Source: Robertmurraya_A mangrovi
GTDB lineage: Bacteria; Bacillota; Bacilli; Bacillales; Cytobacillaceae
Direction: 5' to 3'
DNA length: 64,000 nucleotides
Assembly: GCF_034427655.1 (NCBI RefSeq)
Contig: NZ_JAXOFX010000020.1
Coordinates: forward strand, 1 to 64,000
Shown here: positions 33,206-42,361 of the stretch, piece by piece
Numbering within the stretch: the stretch's first letter is position 1
How the letters are laid out: each line of letters opens with the position of its first letter
Program-made: the position numbers and the translations under genes
Notes under the pieces: model-generated
Databases searched by the model: none
What the model saw: only the letters and a program-made list of their open reading frames with translations
What the model was told of the DNA's origin: nothing

Positions 33206-36079
33206 ATGGCAATGGATAAATTAATTGTAAAAGGTGCCAGAGCTCATAACTTAAAAAATATTGATGTCACGATTCCAAGGGATAAGCTTGTTGTATTAAC
33301 GGGACTTTCCGGATCCGGGAAGTCTTCCTTAGCTTTTGACACTATATACGCTGAAGGCCAAAGAAGATATGTTGAATCTTTATCTGCGTATGCTCGTCAA
33401 TTTTTAGGTCAAATGGACAAACCGGATGTAGATGCGATTGAAGGATTATCTCCAGCCATATCCATTGATCAAAAAACAACAAGTCGAAACCCTCGTTCAA
33501 CAGTTGGTACTGTGACGGAGATTTATGATTATTTGAGGTTACTTTTTGCAAGGGTAGGGAAACCAACCTGTCCTAATCACAATATAGAAATCGCTTCGCA
33601 AACGATTGAACAAATGGTCGACCGTATTCTTGAATACCCGGAAAGAACAAAACTGCAGGTTTTAGCCCCTATTGTCTCAGGAAGAAAAGGAAGCCACGTT
33701 AAAGTCCTTGAGGATATTAAAAAGCAAGGTTTTGTACGTGTCAGAGTTGATGGAGAAATGTATGACTTAGGGGATGAAATTGAGCTAGAGAAAAATAAAA
33801 AGCATTCTATCGAAGTTGTAATAGACCGTATTGTGGTCAAAGAGGGAATCAGCCCCCGTCTAGCAGACTCGTTAGAAACGGCACTTAAGTTAGGAGAAGG
33901 TAAAGTCATCATTGATGTGATTGGTGAAGAAGAGCTTCTATTTAGTGAACACCATGCTTGCCCTCTTTGTGGCTTCTCGATTAGTGAGTTAGAGCCAAGG
34001 ATGTTTTCTTTTAACAGTCCATTTGGGGCTTGTCCAGATTGTGATGGTTTAGGTTCTAAACTGGATGTAGATGTAGATTTAGTCATCCCAAATAAAGATT
34101 TGTCTTTAAAACAGCATGCCATTGCCCCTTGGGAACCAACAAGCTCTCAATACTACCCACAACTGTTAGAAGCAGTATGTAATCATTATGGAATAGATAT
34201 GGATTTACCAATAAAGGATATTCCTAATCATCTTTTAGAAAAAGTATTATATGGATCGCCTGTTGACTCTATATACTTCCGTTATGAAAATGATTTTGGA
34301 CAAATTCGCGAGAACTATATCCACTTTGAAGGGGTTATCCGAAACATTGAGCGCCGTTACAAAGAAACAAGCTCAGATTATATTCGTGAGCAAATGGAAA
34401 AATATATGGCTCAACATCATTGTCCAACTTGTAAGGGGAACAGACTGAAGAAAGAAAGTCTTGCGGTTCTCATTGCTGGTGAGCATATTGGAAAAGTAAC
34501 GTCTTTCTCGATTCAAGATGCCTTCCGATTTTTCACCGAGCTTTCTTTATCGGAAAAAGATATGAAGATTGCTAATCTTATTTTCCGCGAAATTAAAGAA
34601 AGATTAGGTTTTTTAATTAATGTCGGTTTAGATTATTTAACATTAAACCGGGCAGCTGGAACCTTGTCTGGTGGGGAAGCACAACGGATTCGTTTAGCCA
34701 CTCAAATTGGCTCACGTTTAACAGGAGTACTATATATTCTCGATGAGCCTTCCATCGGTCTTCACCAGCGAGATAATGACCGTCTCATTGATACGTTGAA
34801 AAATATGCGTGAAATTGGGAATACACTCATTGTCGTTGAGCATGACGAAGATACGATGATGGCAGCTGATTACTTAATTGATGTTGGTCCTGGTGCAGGT
34901 GTTCACGGAGGACAAATTGTATCAGCTGGAACACCAGAAGAGGTTATGAACGATCCTAACTCCTTAACTGGCCAGTACTTGTCAGGGAAAAAGTTTATTC
35001 CACTCCCATTAGAGCGACGTAAAAGTGATGGACGTATGATAGAAATTAAAGGTGCACGGGAAAATAACTTACAAAATGTAAGCGTGAAGTTTCCGCTTGG
35101 TACGTTTATTTCGGTTACAGGAGTGTCTGGATCAGGAAAAAGTACACTGATTAATGAGATATTGCATAAAACTCTTGCCCAAAAGCTTCACCATGCAAAA
35201 AGCAAACCGGGTGAACATAAAGAAATTAAAGGGATAGAGTATTTAGATAAGGTAATTGATATTGATCAATCACCAATCGGTCGAACTCCTCGATCAAATC
35301 CAGCAACCTACACGGGTGTATTTGATGATATTCGTGATGTGTATGCGACAACAAATGAAGCAAAAGTCCGTGGGTACAAAAAAGGACGTTTTTCCTTTAA
35401 TGTAAAAGGTGGCCGTTGTGAAGCATGTCGTGGAGATGGAATCATTAAGATTGAGATGCATTTTTTACCGGATGTGTACGTTCCTTGTGAGGTCTGTCAT
35501 GGGAAACGCTATAATCGTGAAACGTTAGAAGTGAAATATAAAGGGAAGAACATTTCTGAAATTCTTGATATGACCGTTGAAGATGCTCTAGAATTTTTTG
35601 AGAATATCCCTAAAATTAAGAGGAAGCTTCAAACGATCCTTGATGTTGGTTTAGGCTATATTACTCTTGGTCAACCAGCTACCACTCTTTCCGGTGGTGA
35701 GGCCCAGCGTGTTAAACTGGCATCAGAATTACATCGTCGTTCAACAGGCCGCTCTCTTTATATTTTGGACGAGCCAACAACGGGACTGCATGTTGATGAT
35801 ATTTCGAGATTGCTAGTCGTTTTACAGCGTTTAGTTGAAAATGGAGATACGGTGTTAGTCATTGAACATAATTTAGATGTAATCAAAGCGACTGACTATA
35901 TTGTTGACCTTGGCCCTGAAGGTGGAGATAAAGGTGGAACCATTATCGCTTATGGAACTCCAGAAGTAGTTGCTGAGGCAAAAGGTTCGTATACAGGGAA
36001 ATATTTAAAACCTATTCTTGAACGGGACCGCTTAAGAATGCAAAAGCAAATAGAAGAAGCTAGTGTCACGAATGCTTAA
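33206..36079 (+). CDS. uvrA: Excinuclease ABC subunit UvrA
   Basis: A 957-residue UvrA with two ABC ATPase modules. It has Walker A GLSGSGKSSLAF near the N-terminus and GVSGSGKSTLIN near 650, two SGGEAQR signatures, and zinc fingers with CPLCGF..CPDC (about 253-280) and CEACRGDG..CEVCHG (about 738-765). It finds DNA lesions as a dimer with UvrB. The ribosome-binding site ggaagga overlaps the end of uvrB. A terminator follows. Confidence 0.97.
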   Translation: MAMDKLIVKGARAHNLKNIDVTIPRDKLVVLTGLSGSGKSSLAFDTIYAEGQRRYVESLSAYARQFLGQMDKPDVDAIEGLSPAISIDQKTTSRNPRSTVGTVTEIYDYLRLLFARVGKPTCPNHNIEIASQTIEQMVDRILEYPERTKLQVLAPIVSGRKGSHVKVLEDIKKQGFVRVRVDGEMYDLGDEIELEKNKKHSIEVVIDRIVVKEGISPRLADSLETALKLGEGKVIIDVIGEEELLFSEHHACPLCGFSISELEPRMFSFNSPFGACPDCDGLGSKLDVDVDLVIPNKDLSLKQHAIAPWEPTSSQYYPQLLEAVCNHYGIDMDLPIKDIPNHLLEKVLYGSPVDSIYFRYENDFGQIRENYIHFEGVIRNIERRYKETSSDYIREQMEKYMAQHHCPTCKGNRLKKESLAVLIAGEHIGKVTSFSIQDAFRFFTELSLSEKDMKIANLIFREIKERLGFLINVGLDYLTLNRAAGTLSGGEAQRIRLATQIGSRLTGVLYILDEPSIGLHQRDNDRLIDTLKNMREIGNTLIVVEHDEDTMMAADYLIDVGPGAGVHGGQIVSAGTPEEVMNDPNSLTGQYLSGKKFIPLPLERRKSDGRMIEIKGARENNLQNVSVKFPLGTFISVTGVSGSGKSTLINEILHKTLAQKLHHAKSKPGEHKEIKGIEYLDKVIDIDQSPIGRTPRSNPATYTGVFDDIRDVYATTNEAKVRGYKKGRFSFNVKGGRCEACRGDGIIKIEMHFLPDVYVPCEVCHGKRYNRETLEVKYKGKNISEILDMTVEDALEFFENIPKIKRKLQTILDVGLGYITLGQPATTLSGGEAQRVKLASELHRRSTGRSLYILDEPTTGLHVDDISRLLVVLQRLVENGDTVLVIEHNLDVIKATDYIVDLGPEGGDKGGTIIAYGTPEVVAEAKGSYTGKYLKPILERDRLRMQKQIEEASVTNA

Positions 36080-36083
36080 AGAT

Positions 36084-36119
36084 GGAGGACAATGCCAAAG
36101 GGGTGTTGTCTTCTTTTTA
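36084..36119 (+). terminator. Terminator after uvrA
   Basis: A stem gaggacaa/ttgtcttc is followed by TTTTT. Confidence 0.8.
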
Positions 36120-36200
36120 TTAGTCAATTCTTCTGAAACTTTTTCCAATTTCTAACGTAAATTAAGTCAACAAAGTTCATTAAAAAGGAGGAAGACTTTT

Positions 36201-36521
36201 ATGGAAACGAATAAAATATTATCCGCATTAAGTTACTTTAGTATCTTTTTTGCCGGAATTGTTTTTCCGTTAATTGTCTTGCTTGTTTCAGAAGATAAAC
36301 GAGTGAAGGAACATGCGAAAAGCGCATTATTATCTCACTTCATCCCATTAATACCGGTTCCGTTTCTGATATTCGCTGGAGTTACAGGTGCCATCCAAGG
36401 AACGACAGAAATGCCTATTTTTCTGGCAGTTGGAGTTGTTGTTACGATTATTTTAAGTTTAGTTGTAACGATTTGGAATATTGTTAAAGGAGTCAAAGTA
36501 TTAAGTAAAGAAAGTATATAG
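36201..36521 (+). CDS. DUF4870-like small membrane protein
   Basis: A 106-residue protein with three membrane helices and the DUF4870-type signature LSYFSIFFAGIVFPLIVLL followed by a charged VSEDKRVKEHAKSALLSH loop. The function of the family is unknown. The start has aaaggagg upstream. It lies 29 bases before yvlB, in the position of yvlA in B. subtilis, and may be cotranscribed with yvlB and yvlD. Confidence 0.75.
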   Translation: METNKILSALSYFSIFFAGIVFPLIVLLVSEDKRVKEHAKSALLSHFIPLIPVPFLIFAGVTGAIQGTTEMPIFLAVGVVVTIILSLVVTIWNIVKGVKVLSKESI

Positions 36522-36550
36522 AAAAGAATATTATCAGGGAGGATATTAGG

Positions 36551-37657
36551 ATGAATGAAGAGAAAAAACGAATTCTAAAAATGGTTGAAACGGGTCGATT
36601 AACTGTAGAAGAGGCACTGAAATTACTAGAGGAACTGGATAAATCTCAAAAAGCTATGGAGAAAAAACAAGAGGAAATGATGGGAGAACTTTCGACTGTT
36701 GTTCATTTTGAGGAAGCCAAAAAAGAGCATTCATCATCTGGTGCGAAAGTGCAGTCGGCAAAAGAGAAAATTTTAGATTTTGTAGATACGGCCATTAAGA
36801 AGATAAAAGATTTTGATTTAGATTTTAATTTTGGTCATTCTGTAGAAATCTCTCATATTTTTCATCAAAGTGATGTTTATTTAAAAGACATTGATATTGA
36901 TATTTCAAATGGTTCGGTTCAGGTGATCCCTTGGGACCAAAATGATGTTAGAGTGGAATGTGAAGCGAAAGTCTATCGAGTAGAAACGGTCGAGGAAGCA
37001 CGAAATATCTTTTTAAAAGATGTATTGTTCTCCATTGGTGGAGAAAGACTCCGATTTTCAACTCAGCAAAAATGGATGAAAATTAATGCTAAAATTTATA
37101 TTCCAAAAACAGATTATGACCATGTGAAAATTAGAATGTTTAATGGACCGATTGCTAGTGAAAACTTAACAGTAGACAACTATAAGGTTAAAACAGCAAA
37201 CGGTAAGATTGATATGATTGCGATTAAAAGTAAAAGTGTTGAAGCTGAGACGGCGAACGGCAAAATTACGGTGGAAAATAGCGTCATTGAGGACTTTGAA
37301 GCAGAAACGATTAACGGATCCATTAATATTGAAGGAGACTTTAGAAAGGTGGATGTTCATTCTTTTAATGGAGATATACGTTGTTCAACGATGAGTACCC
37401 GCTGCGAATTTATTGAGGCGAAAGCGACAACGGGATCGATAAAATTAATTTTACCAGAACAGTCGGCTGTAAGTGGAGAGTTGCGATCCAATTTAGGTGG
37501 ATTTGATATCGATTTTGATGGTATTCAAGTTATTGAGGAAAAAAGTGAAGTGGTACAAAAATACATGAGCTTTAAACCACAAATTCACAATCACTTAATT
37601 ACAAGAGTGTTAGCTGATACTAAAACAGGTTCAATCAAATTAAAGAAAAGAAAATAG
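36551..37657 (+). CDS. yvlB: DUF4097 family protein YvlB
   Basis: A 368-residue protein. An N-terminal SHOCT-like helix (MNEEKKRILKMVETGRLTVEEALKLLEEL) and a charged linker precede a DUF4097 beta-helix domain (about 110-365) with repeats such as ETANGKITVEN and ETINGSINIEG. No signal peptide or membrane helix is seen. Size and neighbours (between a yvlA-like gene and yvlD) match YvlB of B. subtilis, whose operon belongs to the cell-envelope stress response. yvlC (PspC) is missing here. Confidence 0.85.
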   Translation: MNEEKKRILKMVETGRLTVEEALKLLEELDKSQKAMEKKQEEMMGELSTVVHFEEAKKEHSSSGAKVQSAKEKILDFVDTAIKKIKDFDLDFNFGHSVEISHIFHQSDVYLKDIDIDISNGSVQVIPWDQNDVRVECEAKVYRVETVEEARNIFLKDVLFSIGGERLRFSTQQKWMKINAKIYIPKTDYDHVKIRMFNGPIASENLTVDNYKVKTANGKIDMIAIKSKSVEAETANGKITVENSVIEDFEAETINGSINIEGDFRKVDVHSFNGDIRCSTMSTRCEFIEAKATTGSIKLILPEQSAVSGELRSNLGGFDIDFDGIQVIEEKSEVVQKYMSFKPQIHNHLITRVLADTKTGSIKLKKRK

Positions 37658-37662
37658 AGTGG

Positions 37663-37698
37663 AAAATCAGCAGGGAGAGGTAACTTCCTGCTGATTTC
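37663..37698 (+). terminator. Hairpin between yvlB and yvlD
   Basis: A stem aaatcagcagg/cctgctgattt forms a strong hairpin but lacks a T-run. It could be a weak terminator or an RNA stability element inside the operon. Confidence 0.5.
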
Positions 37699-37729
37699 GA
37701 AATATGTTAGTAGAAAAGGATGTTTCATC

Positions 37730-38086
37730 ATGAGATGGTTATTTGGAATTTTAATTAATGCGGTGATTTTCGTAGCACTAGCTGGTTACTTTGAGAAGTC
37801 TATCTATATTGAGGGCTTCGGGGCTGCACTAGGCGCCAGTTTTGTACTAGCTATATTAAATATTCTCGTAAAACCGATATTAGTTATTTTAACTTTACCT
37901 GTTACAGTCCTAACTCTAGGGTTATTTCTATTCGTAATCAACGCCATAACCCTTTTATTAACGGATAGAATCATTGGTGAGTCATTTGAAATTGAAGGAT
38001 TTGGAATGGCCCTTTTCATTTCTATAGTAATGTCTATTGCCAATGTGATTATACAAAAAGCAGTGTTTGATACAAAAGAAAAATAA
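37730..38086 (+). CDS. yvlD: Phage holin family 4-like membrane protein YvlD
   Basis: A 118-residue protein with four membrane helices and the family pattern GFGAALGASFVLAILNILVKP and ILTLPVTVLTLGLF. This is the YvlD family, named for a similarity to phage holins but chromosomal in Bacillus. The start is 72 bases after yvlB. It likely acts in the membrane with the YvlB group. Confidence 0.85.
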   Translation: MRWLFGILINAVIFVALAGYFEKSIYIEGFGAALGASFVLAILNILVKPILVILTLPVTVLTLGLFLFVINAITLLLTDRIIGESFEIEGFGMALFISIVMSIANVIIQKAVFDTKEK

Positions 38087-38092
38087 CAACTC

Positions 38093-38122
38093 GGGGACTT
38101 CATTAGCAAGTTCCTTTTATTC
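38093..38122 (+). terminator. Terminator after yvlD
   Basis: A hairpin ggggactt/aagttcc is followed by TTTT. Confidence 0.65.
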
Positions 38123-38139
38123 TGTTTTTTGACTTTACT

Positions 38140-38170
38140 CAACTAAAGGGGGTCTGACCCCCTTTAGTTG
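38140..38170. repeat. Perfect 14-bp-stem palindrome at the amidase stop codon
   Basis: Bases 38140-38153 pair perfectly with 38157-38170 around a 3-base centre (core gggggtc-tgaccccc). The minus-strand stop codon of the amidase gene (38164-38166) lies inside it. Palindromes with this gggggtc/gaccccc core are, from memory, common short repeats in Bacillaceae and other bacteria. It also works as a terminator-like hairpin. Confidence 0.8.
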
Positions 38171-38892
38171 ATGATTGCGTCGTAGCCTTCTTTTTTGAGT
38201 TTTTCCATTAGTTGTTCGGCTTTTTTTCTGTCCTTGAAGGCTCCTATTTGGACTCGATATATTTTTTCATTGGTAGGTTTTGAGGGTGTTGGTTTAGTTG
38301 ATTTCGGTTGGCTGCTGCTTTTGGTGGCTGGTGTAATTTTTACGAGTTTGAATTGTTCTTGAATAGACTTAACGATGGCTTCTGCACATGTTTTTTGGAA
38401 TGTCTCTGAGCGGAGCAGTTTAAGTTCCTCGCGATTGGTCATAAATCCACACTCAATTAAAATGGCTTCAGCTTTCGTTTCACGAAGCACATGAAAATCG
38501 GATGTTTTTACTCCCCGGTCCGTAAGGCCTGTAGCAATCACTAAATTTTTTTGGACTCTTTTAGCTAGAGCACTTGCTATTTTAGGTTTAGAAGGATGAA
38601 TATAGGTTTCGATACCACGAGCACTGGTCCATCCCCCTGCTCCTTGAGCGTTTGCATGAATCGCAATATATAAATCAACATCTAAGCGGTTTGCTTTGTC
38701 GGTTCTCTCCTTTAGAGAAACATCTTTTTTATCAGAGTGGGCAAAATACACTTTTACATCCTTATAGCTTTCTAACAACAGCTTTTTGGCTTGATTGGCA
38801 ACACTTCTGTTAAACTCATACTCTTGAAACCCATCAGGGCTGCGCTTTCCTGGGGTTTTATAACCATGGCCGGCATCTAACATGATTTTCAT
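38164..38892 (-). CDS. N-acetylmuramoyl-L-alanine amidase (Amidase_3) with SPOR half-repeat
   Basis: A 242-residue cell-wall amidase. Residues 1-175 form an Amidase_3 domain with the zinc/catalytic motifs LDAGHGYKTPG, EYEFNRSVA, AIHANAQGAG and LIECGFMTN. A linker rich in Ser, Pro and Lys (180-205) leads to a single SPOR-type half (about 209-240, YRVQIGAFKDRKKAEQLMEKLKK). There is no signal peptide. This is like CwlC, which acts in mother-cell lysis and has two such repeats. Here the second repeat is missing and the stop codon lies in a palindromic repeat, so it may be truncated. Confidence 0.85.
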   Translation of the reverse strand: MKIMLDAGHGYKTPGKRSPDGFQEYEFNRSVANQAKKLLLESYKDVKVYFAHSDKKDVSLKERTDKANRLDVDLYIAIHANAQGAGGWTSARGIETYIHPSKPKIASALAKRVQKNLVIATGLTDRGVKTSDFHVLRETKAEAILIECGFMTNREELKLLRSETFQKTCAEAIVKSIQEQFKLVKITPATKSSSQPKSTKPTPSKPTNEKIYRVQIGAFKDRKKAEQLMEKLKKEGYDAIIN

Positions 38893-39098
38893 CTTTCTAT
38901 CTCCTTTCGTGTAGGGAATTCATTTATATTGATGCAACTAACTAAGCTGCTGAAGGAACCTTAACTCATAAATTTTAGTTGGGCTACACCTATATAATAT
39001 GCCTAACTTCAAAAATCGGACATGGACAAGATAAATTTTTAGGGTAAAAGGTATTTTCACAGTGGTAAAAGCAAAGAGGGGAGGTGCATAAGAGTTCT

Positions 39099-39134
39099 AT
39101 AATAAAAAGAGAAGGCACTTTTTGAAAGCCTTCC
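39099..39134 (-). terminator. Terminator of the nagA-nagB-nagR operon
   Basis: On the minus strand a gaaggc/gccttc stem is followed by tctttttatt, 9 bases after the nagR stop. Confidence 0.8.
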
Positions 39135-39142
39135 CCAATAAA

Positions 39143-39865
39143 TTACCTCTTCATCGTATGAACAAATTTATATCGATCCGCTCGATAAGCAGATCGGACC
39201 AGCTCAAATGGAGTTCCATCTTCTAAATATGAAGTTCTCAAAATAAGTAAGACAGGTGATCCCTTTTCGATTTGTAGATGCTTTACTTCATGATCTTTTG
39301 CGCTAGTTGCTTCAATTTCTTGTGATGCTTCACTGATGTTTAAAGTCAGTTTTTCTTCAATATATTTATATAAAGATTGATTGATAATATCCTCTGTTAA
39401 TCCTTTAATTAGATTCGCTGGGAGGTAAGTGGTTTCAACCGCCATGGGGACATGGTCAGCTAGCCGAATTCTTCTGATTTCATAGACAGGTGTATTTTCC
39501 TTTAATCCAAGTCGGTGAGCAATAGGTTGACTTGCCGGAATAATTTCAAATGATAATAGCCTACTGCTAGGGGTCATTCCTCTTTCAAGCATATCCTCCG
39601 TAAAGCTTGTAAGGCCTTGAAGTTTTTGCTCCACCTTTTGCTTACTAACATAAGTTCCTTTCCCTTTTTGTCTATGGAGAAAACCATCCTTCACAAGATT
39701 ATTAATCGCATGCCTAACGGTCATACGGCTGATTTGGTATCTCTCAGCATACTCCCTCTCGGAAGGAATCAACTCATCAGCCTCTAAGCTGCCATTTTCA
39801 ATTTGTGATTTAATTTGTTCCTCAAGCTGGTGATAAATAGGAACGGGTGAATTTTTATCAATCAT
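39143..39865 (-). CDS. nagR: GntR/HutC-family repressor NagR (YvoA)
   Basis: A 240-residue regulator. It has an N-terminal GntR winged helix (about 5-70, REYAERYQISRMTVRHAINN) and a C-terminal UTRA ligand domain (about 90-235). It represses N-acetylglucosamine use, and glucosamine-6-phosphate or N-acetylglucosamine-6-phosphate releases it in known homologues. Its start overlaps the end of nagB by 4 bases. Matching operators lie upstream of nagA at 41842-41884. Confidence 0.9.
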   Translation of the reverse strand: MIDKNSPVPIYHQLEEQIKSQIENGSLEADELIPSEREYAERYQISRMTVRHAINNLVKDGFLHRQKGKGTYVSKQKVEQKLQGLTSFTEDMLERGMTPSSRLLSFEIIPASQPIAHRLGLKENTPVYEIRRIRLADHVPMAVETTYLPANLIKGLTEDIINQSLYKYIEEKLTLNISEASQEIEATSAKDHEVKHLQIEKGSPVLLILRTSYLEDGTPFELVRSAYRADRYKFVHTMKR

Positions 39866-40605
39866 CTAAAGTACTCCTTCGTTAAACTTAAAGCTTCTTC
39901 ATCTGCTATTACCGTGACATGTTTGTGTGTGAGGAGGGAAGAGGCAGGGAACTCTTCGTCTAAATCACCATTTAATAATCGACTAATCGCTTCTGCTTTT
40001 GCTTTTCCAGATGCTAATAATAAAATTTCTTTGCTATCTAATATGGTCCCAATGCCAACTGTGATGGCATGTGTAGGTACTTCCTCTATGCTAGGAAAAA
40101 AGCGAGCATTAGCCTTTCGGGTTGACTCAGTCAATGGAACGATATGTGTTCGGCTTTTAAAAGAAGTCCCAGGTTCGTTAAACCCAATGTGTCCATTTTG
40201 ACCTATGCCTAATAGCTGTAAGTCTACGCCTCCGTGAAGCCTAATTTTTTCTTCATAATGCAAGCATTCCTTTTCAAGGTTGGTAGAAACACCTGATGGA
40301 ATGTAAGTATGTTCAGCTGGAATATCAATATGGTTAAATAAATGTTCTCTCATAAAATAGTGATAACTATTCGAATCATGGGCTGAAATCCCCACATATT
40401 CATCTAAATTAAAGGTTTTTATTTGTTGGTAGGAAGTTTGTGTCTCTTGATGATCTTTAACTAAGTAATGATAAACGCCTTTTGGTGTACTTCCTGTTGC
40501 CAAACCTAATTTATAGCTTCTATGTGCTCGGATTTTTTTTATAATATGCTGTGCAGCTATCCTGCTCATTTCTTCGTAATTTTTAACTTCAATAACATTC
40601 ATCAT
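39862..40605 (-). CDS. nagB: Glucosamine-6-phosphate deaminase
   Basis: A 247-residue NagB. It has LGLATGSTPKGVYHYL (phosphate binding), NLDEYVGI (catalytic Asp) and GIGQNGHIGFNEPG (with the catalytic His). It converts glucosamine-6-phosphate to fructose-6-phosphate and ammonia. The ATG at 40605 is chosen over the upstream GTG because gagaggt lies about 8 bases before it. The gene overlaps nagR and abuts nagA, giving the order nagA-nagB-nagR. Confidence 0.93.
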   Translation of the reverse strand: MMNVIEVKNYEEMSRIAAQHIIKKIRAHRSYKLGLATGSTPKGVYHYLVKDHQETQTSYQQIKTFNLDEYVGISAHDSNSYHYFMREHLFNHIDIPAEHTYIPSGVSTNLEKECLHYEEKIRLHGGVDLQLLGIGQNGHIGFNEPGTSFKSRTHIVPLTESTRKANARFFPSIEEVPTHAITVGIGTILDSKEILLLASGKAKAEAISRLLNGDLDEEFPASSLLTHKHVTVIADEEALSLTKEYFR

Positions 40606-40610
40606 TACGT

Positions 40611-41795
40611 TCACCTCTCAAATGCCTTTATCCCACGGCAAAAAGTCATTTCAACCTCGAAATGTTCATCTAGAATAACAATGTCAGCATCTTTTCCGAT
40701 AGCGATGCTCCCTTTACGGTCAAATACGTTTAATTGTTTGGCGGGGTTTACTGATGCCAGTTGGATTGCCTCCAAAAGACTAATCTCGGTAAAATTCATG
40801 ATGTTTTTTACAGCATCCTGCATTTTAAGAATGCTTCCCGCGAGCGTACCATCCTGAAGGAGAGCTTTTCCATTTTCCACAAATACATTATGCCCACCTA
40901 AGTCATACTGACCATTTTTTAAACATTTAGCTCTCATGGAATCCGTTACTAAAAGAGATTTTTCTATTCCTTTTGCTTGAAGGGCCAGTTTAATCATTTC
41001 CGGACGAATGTGAATTCCATCAGCAATCATTTCAACCATTAGCTCTTTAAAAAGAAGTGCCGCACCTGCTACTCCTGGTTCCCGGTGGTGCATTCCTCTC
41101 ATTCCATTGAACAAATGAGTCACGTGAATGGCTCCTGCATCTACGGCAGCTTTGACTTCATCGTAGTTTGCATCGGAGTGACCAATAGAAGGAATAACTC
41201 CGGTTTCCGCCAGGTACTGAATCAGTTCTATCCCGTTTTCTTCTTCAGGTGCCAGTGTTACTAACTTAATTAAGTTGTCCGCTACCGTCTGCCAACCTTT
41301 AAATAGTTCAACATTGGGAGGAATAATTTGAGCTCTTGGTTGTGCTCCAGCTTGTTTAGTGTTAATAAAAGGACCTTCAAGGTGAATCCCAAGAATTTCA
41401 GCTTTACCAGCAATATTGTCCTTTTGGTTGTATTCGGCCACATTTCTCATGGCTTTTTCAATCTTCTCTACCTCTTGAGTGATAGTTGTTGCAAGAAAAC
41501 TAGTGGTTCCTTCAGCAGGAAGACATGTAGCCATGGTGGATAGAGCCTCGATTGTTCCGTCCATTGTATCTGCTCCACCCACTCCATGTATGTGCACATC
41601 TATAAAACCAGGAATGATTCGTTTCTCATCCTTTAAATCAATCGTTTCTATGCTATAATCGGCTGCTTGTAGCTCGGTCATTGGCCCGACATTTTTTATT
41701 CTTCCTTCCTCTATATAAACAAACCCTGAATCCAAAATCGTGTCTTCCAACACAATGATTCCGTTTTTTATTAAAATACCACTCATTTTCTTCAT
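40611..41795 (-). CDS. nagA: N-acetylglucosamine-6-phosphate deacetylase
   Basis: A 394-residue amidohydrolase. Metal and substrate motifs are HIHGVGGADTMDG, HLEGPFIN, GHSDANYDE, THLFNGM and VTDSM. It removes acetate from N-acetylglucosamine-6-phosphate, feeding NagB. The ATG at 41795 has aaggaag 7 bases upstream. It is the first gene of the operon and is preceded by two NagR-type sites. Confidence 0.93.
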   Translation of the reverse strand: MKKMSGILIKNGIIVLEDTILDSGFVYIEEGRIKNVGPMTELQAADYSIETIDLKDEKRIIPGFIDVHIHGVGGADTMDGTIEALSTMATCLPAEGTTSFLATTITQEVEKIEKAMRNVAEYNQKDNIAGKAEILGIHLEGPFINTKQAGAQPRAQIIPPNVELFKGWQTVADNLIKLVTLAPEEENGIELIQYLAETGVIPSIGHSDANYDEVKAAVDAGAIHVTHLFNGMRGMHHREPGVAGAALLFKELMVEMIADGIHIRPEMIKLALQAKGIEKSLLVTDSMRAKCLKNGQYDLGGHNVFVENGKALLQDGTLAGSILKMQDAVKNIMNFTEISLLEAIQLASVNPAKQLNVFDRKGSIAIGKDADIVILDEHFEVEMTFCRGIKAFER

Positions 41796-41841
41796 CCTAT
41801 CTTCCTTTTCTTTATCCTCATTATATCGTTTGATAATAAAG

Positions 41842-41884
41842 ATGTCTATACCACATAATGTTCGTTTTATAGTGGTATAGACAT
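41842..41884. promoter_or_regulatory. Pair of inverted NagR operators upstream of nagA
   Basis: The sequence atgtctataccac at 41842-41854 and its exact inverse gtggtatagacat at 41872-41884 are 17 bases apart. Both fit the HutC/NagR-type site (TGGTATAGAC). They lie 47-89 bases upstream of the nagA start, over the expected promoter. Confidence 0.8.
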
Positions 41885-42181
41885 TTGTAAATGGAAATTA
41901 AGTGGGAGTATTAAATCTATTAAGAATTTCTATTTAAGAGAGTTGAGAGAGGAATTGCAATCACTTTGAGACTCTATCATTTTTGTAACCAGTCTTTTTG
42001 AGGAATAAAACCTTAACTTTTCAGTGTTTTTTGAATTTATAAAAGCGTTGAATATTAAATGGAGAGGAAAAATTAATGATGGAGATCTATCGTTAGTTAC
42101 TCTCATGTCTTAAAGTGATGGTTTTACTATTTTTGAATATTCTTCATTTTAACATAAATCAAAAGGGTTAATCTTGTATAG

Positions 42182-42194
42182 ATGTATATACCAC
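42182..42194. promoter_or_regulatory. Third NagR-type site, near hprK
   Basis: The sequence atgtatataccac differs by one base from the nagA operator half at 41842. It lies about 170 bases upstream of hprK. The bases between 41885 and 42181 show no gene. Confidence 0.5.
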
Positions 42195-42361
42195 TTTTGA
42201 CTTAAGGTCAAAACACAATCATTTTTATAAAAATAGAAAGTTTAGGAAAAGAGTAGCAAAATAGGATTATGAAATTTGGTTCTGGAAGAAAAAGTGCTAA
42301 AATAGATACATTCGAGAATCGAAACAAGACTAAAGTAAAGCCAACAAAGGAGGAGCTCCTA

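Noticed and set aside
34251..34448. Plus-strand frame inside uvrA
   Set aside because: It lies in another frame of a clear uvrA gene with no independent start signal.
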